This document shows positions 1-12,082 of a DNA stretch of 64,000 nucleotides, one piece after another. The notes beneath the pieces are model-generated. The model was not told the DNA's origin. It ran no database searches and saw only the letters and a program-made list of their open reading frames with translations. The stretch lies in contig CM066924.1 in the NCBI GenBank assembly GCA_033964015.1, positions 434,001 to 498,000 on the forward strand, written 5' to 3'. How positions within the stretch are numbered: position 1 is the stretch's first letter; the number at the start of each line of letters is the position of its first letter. The DNA is from Scolanthus callimorphus. Its lineage: Eukaryota > Cnidaria > Anthozoa > Actiniaria > Edwardsiidae. The translations under genes and the position numbers were made by a program.

Positions 1-1940
1 ACATCTAAAGAACTGAAGTCACCTTTTAAGGAAAATTTGTAAAACTCTCTTGCGTGCGAAGCGCACAGAAAAAAAAGAGCTCTGCATGTGAAATTACCGC
101 ATTGGGGGAACTGATTGGGGAAAAATTGGGGGGGGGGGGGGAGGCATGGGCCTCCCTGACCCTTTGATCACTATGGCTCTATATTACCCTAGCAACGTTT
201 GCGTAAAAACTAATATATATTTAATGACCCTCCCTTGTATCATTTGCACCAAATTTTTTTAACCTCCCTTTTTCACCTGCATGAAAATTAAAGGCCCTCC
301 CCCCTCTAATTTATGACCAGTCTCTTAGTGCTTATCAGACTGTAGTGTACATGTAGGCATTGTCAAGAATGTACTGGAGGCATTTTCAGGGGAATACTTT
401 CCCTGCTAACAAAGGTTTCAGGAGGTGAGAAAAATGAGGGACCTGAGGGACCTCTGTTAGTGAAAGGCATAAAGCTAAACAAAACATGATGTGAGGATAA
501 TAGGGTAGGAGAGAAATGCAAGGGGAGAAATGCAATATTGTGTTTTTGTTACTCAATCACCAATTCACCATTTCGGTGCTCTAGCTTCCATGCAGTGTAC
601 ATTATGTAACAATCACAAAATCAATCGAATGTTCAGACATTCTGACTGCATGATAAGAAGCCCTAGTTCACATTAACTACCATTGTGGCATTCAAAATTG
701 GATTGAGCATCCAAAATGGCCGAAGAGTGGCATTAGTCTGAGAAAATGTGGTGAATGTTAAAAAAGCTGGGCAGGGTGGCTGAGTGGTGCCCTTTCTCCA
801 CCTTCCCGACACTGCAGCCATTTACTTTTTAAAAATTAGTTTTACAGACAATTGTAACACAACGATAAATTTATATAAAATATTTTTTTCATCCATGCAT
901 ACCAACACGTGTAACTGTTTGCTTGAAATAGTAGAATGCTACTAGAATCAAAGGGCTCTGCAAGCTAAATCTTTCATGAGTTTGAATGAGAAAGGGAAGA
1001 GACTTTTTTGACTTGTAAATAGCCAAAAGGATAACAGACTGAGTTGCATTGAAAACTATAGAGGAACTGGCCATGATGGAACAATATTTAGCCATAGGCA
1101 TATCAGGACTTTACTTTTCACATTTTCAAATGGAAAGTATTTAAAAGAAGTTGAAATTAATTGTACATATCCATTTTTCCAAAAATAATATTTTGCAAAC
1201 CAGTGTGAATAGATTAAATCTAATGACGTTCTCCTTCCTTTTGACCTTTTTGCACGCCCTTGTAGACCTAAAGGGAAGTCCGAGTTCACGCATTTCATGC
1301 GTCTAGTTGACCATAAAACACAAACAAGATAACGGCTAATACGCCAAGGAATACACCTAATAATTAGAGCGCATTTGAAATAGAGCGCATTTCCAATAGG
1401 AGCTGGAAGCCATTCGACGGTAAACAAACCAAAAGAAGCAAAGAAAGGCAGACTTGTGTTGTGGTTTAAAGCCGTGCGTGTCACTGGCAGCACACTCCAG
1501 TATTTTAAATATAATACACACTCCGTTTCAGTGCTAGACCTCATATTTTCATAGTTTAATTTAACGAGGTCAATCATTAACTTAGTTTTACCAATTACCG
1601 ACAAAGACCACAAATTTTAACCGACTACCGACAATTTTCAAGAGTTTGAACCGACATCCAGCCCCCCCTCTGGCAGTGACCACCCTCAGTGTCTGTGCTT
1701 ATGACCGCTTGGCTGCCAGTGGCGCCGTTGAGACACAGCGCAATTCAATTACGCTGCAAGTCTGGGGAGAAGGCCTAAATATTTACATAAGCAAGCTTGA
1801 GTGGCTAAATGTGCATTCAGTCTTGATATAGCCCTGCTTACAGGCGGTTACTGTTTTTTTTTTTATCGCGGAAAACCCAGTCCGTTCGTTCCGTTCGTTG
1901 ATCGGGTGCCATCTTGGATTTTTAAGGCGCGTTGGGGTAG
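1..1940. other. Intergenic, no supported gene
   Basis: No recognisable domain on either strand. A 185-codon minus-strand open frame at 1056-1613 has no familiar motif, repeat or splice context and is treated as chance. A G homopolymer lies near 130-142. Confidence 0.6.
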
Positions 1941-2087
1941 GTTAGCACTCGTATGTTCACATTGACCAAAAGGACATTCTATTGTCTGTGAAACAATAGA
2001 ACGAGGAACATCACAATGTATATGTGCCTCGTTCTATTGATTCAAAACAATAGGACGTCCTTATGGACGATGTGAACGAGTGCTAAC
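1941..2087. repeat. Foldback (MITE-like) element, about 147 bp
   Basis: The ends are inverted copies: the left end starts GTTAGCACTCGTATGTTCAC and the right end is its near-exact reverse complement. The inner parts also pair through the CTATTGT/ACAATAG segments. There is no coding capacity. The form is that of a non-autonomous DNA transposon, family unknown. Confidence 0.75.
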
Positions 2088-2530
2088 CGTTGGGGTAGAT
2101 CCTTCATATATGGTACACTATAGTGTCCTCTGTATAAATACCTCTCATGTCTTATGGAACGAGGATAATAGTGGACCATATACGTACGAAGGATCTAGGG
2201 GCGACGGACTGGCTTTTCCACGATAAAACTCCCAGTAAACCTCTACAAGCAGGCTATCTTGATATGTGCAAAGTGTGCGAAAAACACTCCCTAAAACAAT
2301 GTTTTTGTTTGCCAACAGGATTCACGTGTCCCGGAAAACCTGGAGAATGCTTGAATTTGAACAATTTTAATTCCAGGGCTGGAAAGTCCCTGAATCTTTA
2401 TTGAACTCCTGGAAACGGATGACACAAAAAAACGTGGGTATAAAATCTGTGGATATGTGATGTTGGCAGCAAATTAGCATTCTAGTTTGTTATTTTTCGT
2501 TATTTAACTGGTTCATGGGTAAGGAAAAAG

Positions 2531-2701
2531 TCCTGGAAAGTGTTCCATAAAGTCCTGGAAAATGTTCCATAAAGTCCTGGAAAATGTTCCATAAAGTCCT
2601 GGAAAATGTTCCATAAAGTCCTGGAAAATGTTCCATAAAGTCCTGGAAAATGTTCCATAAAGTCCTGGAAAATGTTCCATAAAGTCCTGGAAAATGTTCC
2701 A
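2531..2701. repeat. 22-bp minisatellite, about 8 copies
   Basis: A tandem array of TCCTGGAAAATGTTCCATAA plus AG, nearly perfect. Because 22 is not a multiple of three, all frames cycle through the unit, which explains the repetitive reading frame on the minus strand. It is not a gene. Confidence 0.95.
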
Positions 2702-2702
2702 T

Positions 2703-5089
2703 AATCTCAGGGAGATTGAGATTAAGGCATGGGTCTCATCATCCTTAGGAAAAAGTTGAGGGGGTGGTTAAAATGTTGTTTATGATGCGTCTTGCTTCAT
2801 GAAGTTTCGATATTTGTTACTTTGCATAAAATGATGACGTCAACGGAGACCTTGCGTGTGTGACATTTAATCTTCTAGTGTCACGCAAGTATCACTTCCA
2901 AAATGTTTGGTTTAAATTCCGAGTTGAAAACCTCATTGAACGTAAACACGTTTTACCTTTTAAGGTGTCTAATAGCAATGCCTTCACAACTGCATCTGGA
3001 TAATTAGGACTTTATTTATTCTAACTTAGAAATTAAATAATTACTTACTCGACCCAGTCCCCTGAAAAATATAATCGTGAATATTTCACGTATTTTAGAA
3101 AAATCTTCAAATGTCCAGATGACAAGTTTCAAATGGTCATGCCCTTAATCTATTCATAAGAAAAAGTTTCAAGAAAACTTGCGTTTAGGACTCGGATTTA
3201 GTTAAAAATGTGTTGACATTTCGAATTTTTGGTGTTAAGAGATTTGATAGGTCACGTGATGAGTTGATGAAGAGTGGACATTATTTTTATTGAAGAGTTT
3301 ATTCTCTTGATATATGCATTTTCCAACAGAGTTGACCACCCCCTAATATAAGTTTTAGGGCAAAATTAAGTATTGACCCATACCTTAATCTACCTGAGAA
3401 GTCCTGAAAAGTCAGTCCTTGAAAACTCTGGATTTTTTCTTTACAAAAGCGTACGATCCCAGTGCCTAGTTTGCTAGTTCCCGCAAACTAAAGCTAAAAA
3501 CAACAGCTGTTTTTTTTAGTAAAGTACTACCAGCTGTGCGCGACTAAGATTTGATGATAATCATCAATTCGTTTTAGTGACCATGTTGGGGACTCGTTTG
3601 GCTTTGAGGTTCTTGTATGACGTATGACGTGCTCTATAAGGTATGGCTAGGGCCCTCCAAAGGGAGATCTTAGACCCTGTCCACACTAACACGTTTTCAA
3701 AAGTACCCGGATTCGCTTCTCCGTTTAACGCATCGATTGATCCGCTCCCACAGCGTTTTTAGCCGTCCACACTAAAACGCTAAAGGAATGGCGTAACGTC
3801 ATGCATTTTCATTTGATTTTCCTTAGATTTTCGCTCTTAGCTCCTCAAAAGCTCTCCAAAAAAAGGCGGCAAAGACATCCTGAAGAAGTTTTTTTCCACC
3901 CTTCTGCGGCAACAGTTCACAGCTAAAACCAAGCGCTTTTGTTCGCACCCCGAATCCAAAATCGTTTCGACCTAATCCGTCGACGTACGTGAGGCCCTAG
4001 AAAGAGCTAGAGTCATGTGCACCGTCCTCGTTCAGCAAAAGATTCAACTCCTGGAGAGGCTTACCTCCAAAAAAACGATCAGTTTTTATTTGATGTTGGC
4101 ACAGTTGACAGCATCGTTTTAATTTTTATCCGGATTCGACCCACTAAAACGATATGTATACGGATTTATTTTTATCCACTTTCGAGAGCGAACTTACGGT
4201 TCTAAAGGCCACGCCAGAGATCTTTCAAACCATAAGGTCGCCATACGATGCTTCAGCTCTTTGTTTGGATGTATGGTCTTTTTCTTCACAAGGACCAGTT
4301 CTTCGCTCCTTGTGATTGGCTCCTTTTAGTTGCCTCAGTTGTTTATGGTAGGCCGAGCCGTTTTAGAAGTTGTTGGTTGTTCTCTGGCTCCTGATCATCA
4401 GATCAACAATTTGGATATTTTACGAATGCGCGCGGTCCTATCTTCACTTGCCGTGAAAAGTACCTACTTTTGTCAAATTTTTAGAACAGTAATATTATCG
4501 TTGGAAAAGGAGCGCGCAAGGCAGTACAACATCACTAACTTGCAGTACGTGCGGCATTCCGTGGGGGATAACCGGCACGTGAACCGGGGTTTTTTTTTCG
4601 TATGAGCAACAACAAAAATGTCTCCACAACGTTATTCGTGTGAAAAGCTGAGTTTCCCCTAGCAGACGAATAGAAATTGTCAGGCGAACACTTTTCATTC
4701 TTTGCCTTGAGAAATCCGGCTTTTCTCATGAATGCCTGTGTACATGTGTCGTCACGGCATACGTCCGGCTCGAAGGACCAGAAAATGTGACTTAAAGGGG
4801 CCCAAATAGCCAATTTTTCAACATGTCTTCAATTCCACGTAGAATACACAGGTGTTAGATCCAGGCTAGCGAGCCCTGAACCACAGGCGTCCAATCCTTA
4901 AAAAAACTTATAAAGCTACTTCAATGAAAGTTGCCGGCCTTGTGAACACTGACGACCGAACAGCAGTATGGGTAGGAAATCCTTTTTTGATAATATCCCA
5001 CTGGTCTGGCTTCTAAACCAATGGAAAATTTCGATGATAAAGTCTAATGAAGCAGCATCTTTTGAAAAAAGGAAAGGTTCGACAGAAGT
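2703..5089. other. Intergenic, no supported gene
   Basis: Two CCACACTAA-type motifs near 3679 and 3768, with related sequence to about 4160, suggest a degraded DNA-transposon remnant. No coding exon or RNA gene was recognised. Confidence 0.4.
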
Positions 5090-5330
5090 TCGACTTAAAG
5101 AGTCTGTGTCAGCCGCCATTTTGACAGCATAGCAACATACGAAGTCGGAGAAAGCATCCATTTCCATCGGCTGATTTAGAGAATATAGAGCAATTTTCTC
5201 GATTGAATTTGGTAAATCAAATCTGAGACTTCGTTTCTAGACTTTGTTTTCTGTTGATTTAAAGGTTCCTACGCATAATTCGTCTTCTAATTTTGAACGA
5301 AAACAATAACAAAGGATTGGATAACACTAG
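5090..5330 (+). repeat. Dispersed element family R1, copy 1
   Basis: About 230 bp starting near GTGTCAGCCGCCATTTTGAC and running to CAATAACAAAGGA. It closely matches 8835-9062 and, inverted, 49345-49575. The 49-kb copy has inverted ends (AAGAG..TGTCAGCC), pointing to a MITE. Confidence 0.75.
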
Positions 5331-6682
5331 CGACAAAACAATTAATCGCATTAAGATTAAGGTCGTTTTATTTACTTCGTTCGTCTGTTAGTTCGTTGTT
5401 TAGCTTTGTTTAGCCCTTGTGCCCCCAAATAATGCAACACCCACTTACATGTCATACAGTTGGAAATGGTAGCTGTTTTTTTCCTGTAAGAAAATTGTTA
5501 TCATTTTCCGATACATCTACAATAACACGAGTGCGTAGATCTAATAAAAAAGAGTGATATTAAAATATAAGAACGTTAAGAATAGGCTTCAGCCTCAGGG
5601 AAAAGTGTTTGTAGTTGCTGATGTCGCTCAATTTTCACAAAAATAGCGCGCGCTCTTGTCGAACAGTTTCTTTGCTTTTTCAGCGCGCGCGATCATTTTG
5701 ACCTCCATTTTGAATTGTACGTGCGGCGTGACGTCATGTGACCCCCAAGAATTGTGCACGGCCTGTCGACCAATCAGAGCGCGTGCTTTTCAGGTATTAT
5801 TGTATAGATTCCACTCAGAACTTGTCCATGAGGCACTGGAAGCTACCCAGTGATACCAGACTCAGTCTGAAGGGGCATATCCTTTGGTAAACAAATATAA
5901 CTACAATAGAGATAAAAAGATATAATTGAAAACAAAACTTATATTATTACATAGGGCGATCAAGAAAAACAGTGGATTCGATCGTAATGAGCATGCAGAA
6001 CGAGACCCTAACACTTACTAAGTTGTTATGCAACGGGCCCAAACAGAAACCTGAGGTACCCCGCAGTTCAAACGAAATTGATCAGACCATTTGTAGCGTA
6101 AATTGGTTGATTTTCCAAGTGGATTAAAATGGAAAAGCTAAAGCTAACAACAACTTTTCAGGGTTCGACCATCCAGTTGGTTGGCAAGTTATACTTAGAA
6201 ATTATGCCCATGCATGATTTCTAATAGACCATTCGGCGTAGTTTTGAGGTGTAATTGCGGAAGTTTAAGTGCATATGTTTGCCGTTTATTTCGGTTCGAT
6301 ATCAGTATCTGTTCAAGGTCTTCAAGAGATACATGGCACCGTTAAATGTTATGCAATAGATTACGTCAGGTCAGGCAAGACTGCTGAACCCATTACGTAT
6401 TTGATGACTGCTTTCGATGATTCGAAGATGTGAAAGAACCGAGTTCTTCCAATGACCTTCCCCACCTTATTAAGAAATTTGAGTCTTGAAAGGGTTTTCA
6501 TGAAAATGCCATTCATGATATAAAGCAAAGTTGTACGTTAGAATCAGCACCCACATCTCGAACGGAACTTAATTTTATTTGAACCAAATTTCATCTTGTT
6601 CATGTAACAAACCATGACGTCATAGTGATATACTAGGACGTAATTTTACAGTAGCTCACATCAACATTATACCTTGAAAATT
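5331..6682. other. Intergenic; CCAATCAGAGCGCG motif
   Basis: No gene seen. A GC-rich stretch at 5645-5790 carries GCGCGCG and GACCAATCAGAGCGCG, a motif that recurs near 16590, 58680 and 63280. Confidence 0.4.
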
Positions 6683-6834
6683 AGAATATAGGGCTCTTTC
6701 TTGGTGTTGCAAGGCACCAGAGGCACAAAGACAATAGAAGACAAAAGACCGTAGAACGAAACAATAAGATGGAATACAATAGTTTCAATCCAATACAATA
6801 CATCTTGCAACACCAAGAAAGACCCGAATATAGA
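6683..6834. repeat. Foldback (MITE-like) element, about 150 bp
   Basis: Terminal inverted repeats of about 30 bp: the left end contains CTTTCTTGGTGTTGCAAG and the right end contains CTTGCAACACCAAGAAAG. The interior is A-rich and non-coding. Confidence 0.8.
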
Positions 6835-8463
6835 GAATCTACCCCATTGAGGTCTACCAATGTAGTATAATATATAGGCCTAGAACAAATGAATTTCCAT
6901 TTACATTCTTGTGAAAAATTCGCCTCTGAGCCCGTGAGTTTTCCCTAATTATTTTCTTACAAACACGGCCGAAAACACGACCGACGTGATAAAATCATGA
7001 CGTAATCAATTCGATCTGGAATTCAACTTCCTTTCGAAAAGTTAATAACCCTTTATCAAATCAATAAAAGGAAATTATACATCTCAACTTTCGTCAGTGG
7101 AGATATCCTAAGGGAATCTTAGATGTAAATATTCGCCAGCCGGAGTTTAATGCCATCAGTTTCTTCACTTTTAATTCCTCTAATTGCACTATTTTTGGGG
7201 GAGCAATTTGGGATATCACTTTGTTCGAGATCGACAGGTTTGAAATGTCTAGTGCTGCACATTTTTACTTTGTTCCATTTCTCGTATACTTATTACCTCC
7301 AAGGCCTCAGGGGTTCGTATTAGAAACGATACATCTTGATCAGCGTAATATACACCAGTGGTAATGATAAAGACGGACTTTTAATCACAAGTTTCCGCCC
7401 AAATGGAATATTTGTTATAAAGTTGTGTAGAGCTGAATAGAAACGGCATATCGTTCAAGTCATTCGATCAATGCACCGTTGTAAAAAAGAAAAGATAGTT
7501 TTTTGTTCACCTGGTAAAAATGAATAATGATTTCCACTGGCTTGTAGCGTCGTCGGTAACCAGCAGGGCGTATCGCTTTAAAAGGTTTAACCCGCTGTTT
7601 CTCGTGATAGAAATAATGATTTGAAGAAGGAAGTTATTTGGAAAGATGCTTCTGTTTTTACAACGCTAAGAAAGTCGTCCAAGCAAAGAGAAGTACACTC
7701 AGGGAACAGGGAACTTGAGAAGAAGAAGTCGGTATCCAACCTATGTGTCTGAAACTATTATGATAAAAGGCAGAGAAGGGAGATCTTCATCTTGATATTC
7801 GGTATAAAGCATAGCTAGTCAAGTAATATAGAGAAAAATGAAGAAAGTACCACACTAAAGGACAAACTTTCAGAAAAAGACGTCAGTATCAACGTTTATG
7901 TGCGCGGAGCTATTGGGATACTGAAGAGAAATATTTAACTTGGTTTTCTGAAGAAAAGCAAAATACTAGCCAATTAATTGAGAAGTAAGAAGGAAGTACG
8001 ACACCGAAAGATAACCTTTCAGAAAAACAAGTCTACATCAACCTCTCTGTGGGTGAAACTTTTGTGACAAAAGTAAAAGTGAGAGAAAAATATTTATGAG
8101 GGTGCTCTGAGGAACGCAAAGCTGGCGAGAGAAAGGAAAAACGTTCAGAAAGAGAATTGTATCAGCCTTGCTGTGCATGGAATTATTGTGACAAGAGTAC
8201 AAGTGAGAGAAAAAATATATATATAAGCATCTAGGATGCTCTGAAGAAAGAAAAGCTACAGCCAAGTAATAATATAGTGAAGAAAGAAGAAAGTACCAAT
8301 TAAAAGAAAAATTTACAGAGCCTGGAACATTGCGACACAAAAGTGAAAGCGCTGAAACAAATCTTGGTGTTCTGAAGAAAGCACAGCTTGCCTAGTAATA
8401 TAGGAAGGAACACGAAAGCAGCACACCAACAAGAGAGGGAAAACAAGCTGAACCTCGTTAACC
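6835..8463. other. Region upstream of the GPCR gene, no other gene seen
   Basis: The stretch from about 7620 to 8430 has recurring GAAGAAAG/AAGTAC-rich segments of weak internal similarity. It could hold 5' untranslated exons or the promoter of the GPCR, but no motif fixes a start site. Confidence 0.35.
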
Positions 8464-10808
8464 ATGCCCGCGATAATCTACATGCAAGTTTCATTTGCTA
8501 TCATCGCTACTGTTTCTCTCGCCAGTAACGCCCTATTTTGTGTGGTTATTCTTCGTGATCAGCGCCTGAGAAACACAGCTTATAACGCCTTATTGTTAAG
8601 TCTTGCAATCACGGATATGCTGACTGGTAAGTTAACGAGACAAAAGTGACAGCTGGGTTGTATTGTCCGGAAGAGATATTAGGAATGTGTTTTCCCTATT
8701 TAATACATAGTTACATTTTTAATTGCAAAACAAGGAAACAATCCTTACTTAGCATGGTTGAGGGAATAGGTCCAGCTGGGATGCAGATATTTGGGCTGTA
8801 TTTTTCCTGCTAAGCTTGACAATTAAATATCCTGTGTCTGCCGCCATTGTGACAGCATAGCAACATACCAAGTTAGAGAAAGCATCCATTTCCATCCGCT
8901 GATTTAGAGAATATAGAGCAATTTTCTCGATTGAATTTGGTAAATCAAATCTGAAACTTTGCTTTTAGATGTAGATGTAAGGTTTCTACACGTAATTCGT
9001 CTTCTAATATCTAACGTAAACAATAACAAAGGAGTGGTTGACACGGGCTCTTTAAGGAATAGTCATGACAAAATATACTTAACACGGTATATAAAATGTT
9101 ACATTGAACGCATATTTGAAATTTTTAATACGCTATAATGATGGTTAAATATTTCTATATGATCATCAAATGATGATACTAAGCAGAGACGTCGCTCAAA
9201 TATCCCTCAGACTTAAATTCCTCTGAATGGATTCAAGCTATAACGTACACGCGCGCTGCATGTCGGTAGATGGACATTTCTAAACAAACCGTTAAAGCGC
9301 GCGCTGCATTCTGGTAATTGTGGGACACGGCTTGGGCATTCTGGATAAAGAAGAGCGCGCGCTCTTATAGCTGGAATCATCTATTCCTCTGAATTCGGCC
9401 TGTAGCCTCATGGGCTGTTGACTCAGAGCTGCAGCCATTTGGGTTCGACGAATAATTGCTAATATATAGATTTAGGCAATGCCTAAAAGCGGAACTTCTA
9501 TCAAACACACTTCACTTCTTACTGCAAATGCGCATTTAGTCAAAGTAATGAAGAGATCAACGCGCCAGCATTACAAATGTTTCTTGCAAAAATGTTCCAA
9601 AAAATGAAGCTTTGTCTATTGCCTTTCAGGTTTCAGTTTGTTAATTACACCAGAAAATGTCATCGATGCCTCAAAGTTTACCATTCCAGGGGGGACACTA
9701 GGGGATTTCTTCTGCCGAGTCATCTACTCACAGCTCTTGGTCTTCACGCTTGGGATCGTGTCCGTCTACACGTTAACATTCTTGGCTGTGGAGAGATGGT
9801 ATGCGATCACAAGACCTCACAAGTAAGTGGATCAACATGGCAAAAGCTGCATTTCCCATGGTAGAAGAATGGGAAGTGTTCGGATTTCCCATGGCTATCC
9901 ATGTGAACCCCGAACACTTCCCATACGTGTGCCTTGGGAAATGAATATGCCACCTAGGTAAGGGGGATTTCCTAATGTTAAAGACGTTTTGCAACGTCTG
10001 CAATTCGACAGTTTTTGGCGAACTTTTCGTGATATGCGGACCTTAGTAATTGATCAAAGCACTGATATATTTCCAGATACAAAGGTCTTTTCGGCAGCAG
10101 ACTCAAGCACGTGTATGTGGCGGTTGTGTGGGTGATATCGTGCCTCCTTAACTCACCACACGCCTTAGAGATGGAGCTCGTCACCCAGAATGCATCGGTC
10201 CACAAGTGCGAATGGATCACCACAATCACAGATGAAAATGCTCGCCGCGGGTCGCTGTGGTGGAATTCTTGTTCAAGTTCTTGTTACCAGTCTTGGTCAC
10301 GTGCTCAACGTTTCTTCATCTCAATCACACAGTGCGAAAGCCCGGATGTCAGTTCTTGCGCACTAACGGCAGAGAGAGACTAAGGCTACTGCGCATGTGC
10401 ACTATCACGGCCTTCGCGCTTGCGCTGTGCTGGGCGCCAAACCAGATCTCATACCTGTTATTCAAGTTTGACCTGACACGAAATGATGGACCAGGGCACT
10501 ACTCGACGATAATCATCTGTATGTCGAACTCGTGCATTAATCCCTGGTTATACTGCGCGACTAATCCGACCTATAGAAGAAAATTCGAGGAGCTCCTGTG
10601 CTGTCGCGCGAGTCACGTGGTAAGTGACGTCACAACATCCGGGACAGGAGATGAGCAGTCGACAGAGCCAACTAATGGGTTGGGTTGCCATGACAACGAG
10701 TCATTGACGTTTAATAATGCCGCGGGCAGAATGTCACCTCGAGGTGAACCCAGTATCATGAACATGGAGCTGAACTTTGAGCCTGTGAAGGCGGGCAATA
10801 CAGAATGA
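8464..10808 (+). CDS. Class A (rhodopsin-family) GPCR, three coding exons, apparent frameshift in exon 3
   Basis: Likely a plasma-membrane seven-helix receptor; the ligand is unknown, and a peptide or amine is possible. Exons: 8464-8626 (donor GTAAGT), 9630-9822 (donor GTAAGT) and 10077-10808; phases 1 and 2 match across the junctions. TM1 has SNALFCVVIL; TM2 has LSLAITD, the LAxxD motif; TM3 ends AVERW, a variant of DRY; TM4 has VWVISCLL; a cysteine in CEW marks extracellular loop 2; TM6 has CWAP; TM7 has NPWLY, the NPxxY motif, followed by helix 8 with a CC pair. Total length is about 362 residues once the frame break is allowed for. The frame changes between 10249 and 10260, just before TM5 (VVEFLFKFLLPVLV): one base appears to be missing. 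The N-terminus is very short, so an upstream exon may exist. A poly(A) signal AATAAA lies at 10857-10862. Confidence 0.85.
8835..9062 (+). repeat. Dispersed element family R1, copy 2, in GPCR intron 1
   Basis: Closely similar to 5090-5330 over about 225 bp and in the same orientation, ending near GGGCTCTTTAAGG. It lies wholly inside intron 1 (8627-9629). Confidence 0.75.
9870..9923. repeat. Small inverted repeat in GPCR intron 2
   Basis: TGGGAAGTGTTCGG at 9870-9883 is exactly complementary to CCGAACACTTCCCA at 9910-9923. It could form a 14-bp stem in the pre-mRNA; no function is implied. Confidence 0.6.
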
Positions 10809-10862
10809 GTGTTACAGGTACAACGAGAGAAATATATATAATCACGACCCTGATATAATAAA

Positions 10863-12082
10863 CAGTAATATCATTGGCGATATCACGCGCAAAAATTCGT
10901 ATTTCCGCGCATATAATCCTCTCTATAATCCTCTCTATATGCTCTATAATTCATCCATGCCACTATCTCGATTCTGATTGGCTAAAAGTACGCAGCGAAA
11001 TCCTGTTGGTGCGCAGTTCGTGACGTTAGTCTGCAGACATAAGAATTGCTGCACTGTAATGACGTCATAATGCAAGCCAATAGGTTTAGGCGCCAAACCT
11101 AGGCGTTGACAAATCTCACTATCATGCTCAAACTACTACAATAATTGTTAGTTATAAGTATGTGTCATAGGCGGAGCAGGACCATAAAAAGTGGGGGTGC
11201 TCATTAGTAAGGAAGTATGGGAAGAATGAAAACGCAAAATACACTAAATGTATGAAAATTTGACGAAAAGTGGGATGTACCTTTACTAAAGTGATGATGC
11301 GTGTTCTAGTGCTGGTGTTCATTTTTAACAAAAATCAATTTGAATTGTCGGCGGCCATTTTGGAAAAAGGTCTATTATAAAACAATTGCTTGGTCACCTC
11401 AGGCTCCCGTGATTACAGCGGAATTTTTGAAGGGGTGGGGGGGGGGGGGGGGGGGGGGCGAATAGTGAAAACATGGGACGAAAATGCTCAAATTTTCTCC
11501 AGCAAATACAGTAAATGTATGGGAAAATTTCCGAGAAAGGGGGGCCCCTGGCTACGCCCCTGGATTATCGGCGAAAAGTCACTCGACTTCGTGAAAAAAT
11601 TTCATAGTAGTAGTAAACACTTTATTTCAACACGCTTGCCCCGACAACCTAAGCTGATTTCCACAAGGGGCGTGTGGAAATCGCCACATAGATTATATCA
11701 TTCTACGATTCCTTACGACATGTAATACATTGTACACATTGATAAGTAATTGGATATCAAATAAAAAAATCATAAACCGAAGAACCCTTGGTTATGGGTT
11801 AGTTACAAGGACTGGCAACTGGTTTATTGCACACGATCGAGAGAATAGATCTTCCGGTTTGGTTTGCACACATAAACGCTTTATGATGCTTCCGCCAAGA
11901 AACTATAAGTTTTAAAACTGATTTTCACACAACTCAAAAAGTCGTTAAAAGAGGGAGAGGTCGTACTACTGCTCTAATATATCTTTACAAGATTCTCCAA
12001 CTCGACACCAGATTTCTTGGCAGTACTAGATAGTCTCTGGTTAACCTTTCCATTAAGGCTTTCCATTACCAAACCACAGTTC
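10863..12082. other. Intergenic between convergent genes
   Basis: No gene seen. It holds a 22-base G homopolymer at 11437-11458. A TTTATT at 11823-11828 reads AATAAA on the minus strand and could be the poly(A) signal of P450 gene A. Confidence 0.45.

Noticed and set aside
771..812. Possible tRNA or SINE head (TGGCTGAGTGG A-box-like)
   Set aside because: No matching B box and no cloverleaf could be drawn.
1056..1613. 185-codon minus-strand open frame
   Set aside because: No domain, no periodicity, no splice or promoter context; compatible with chance.
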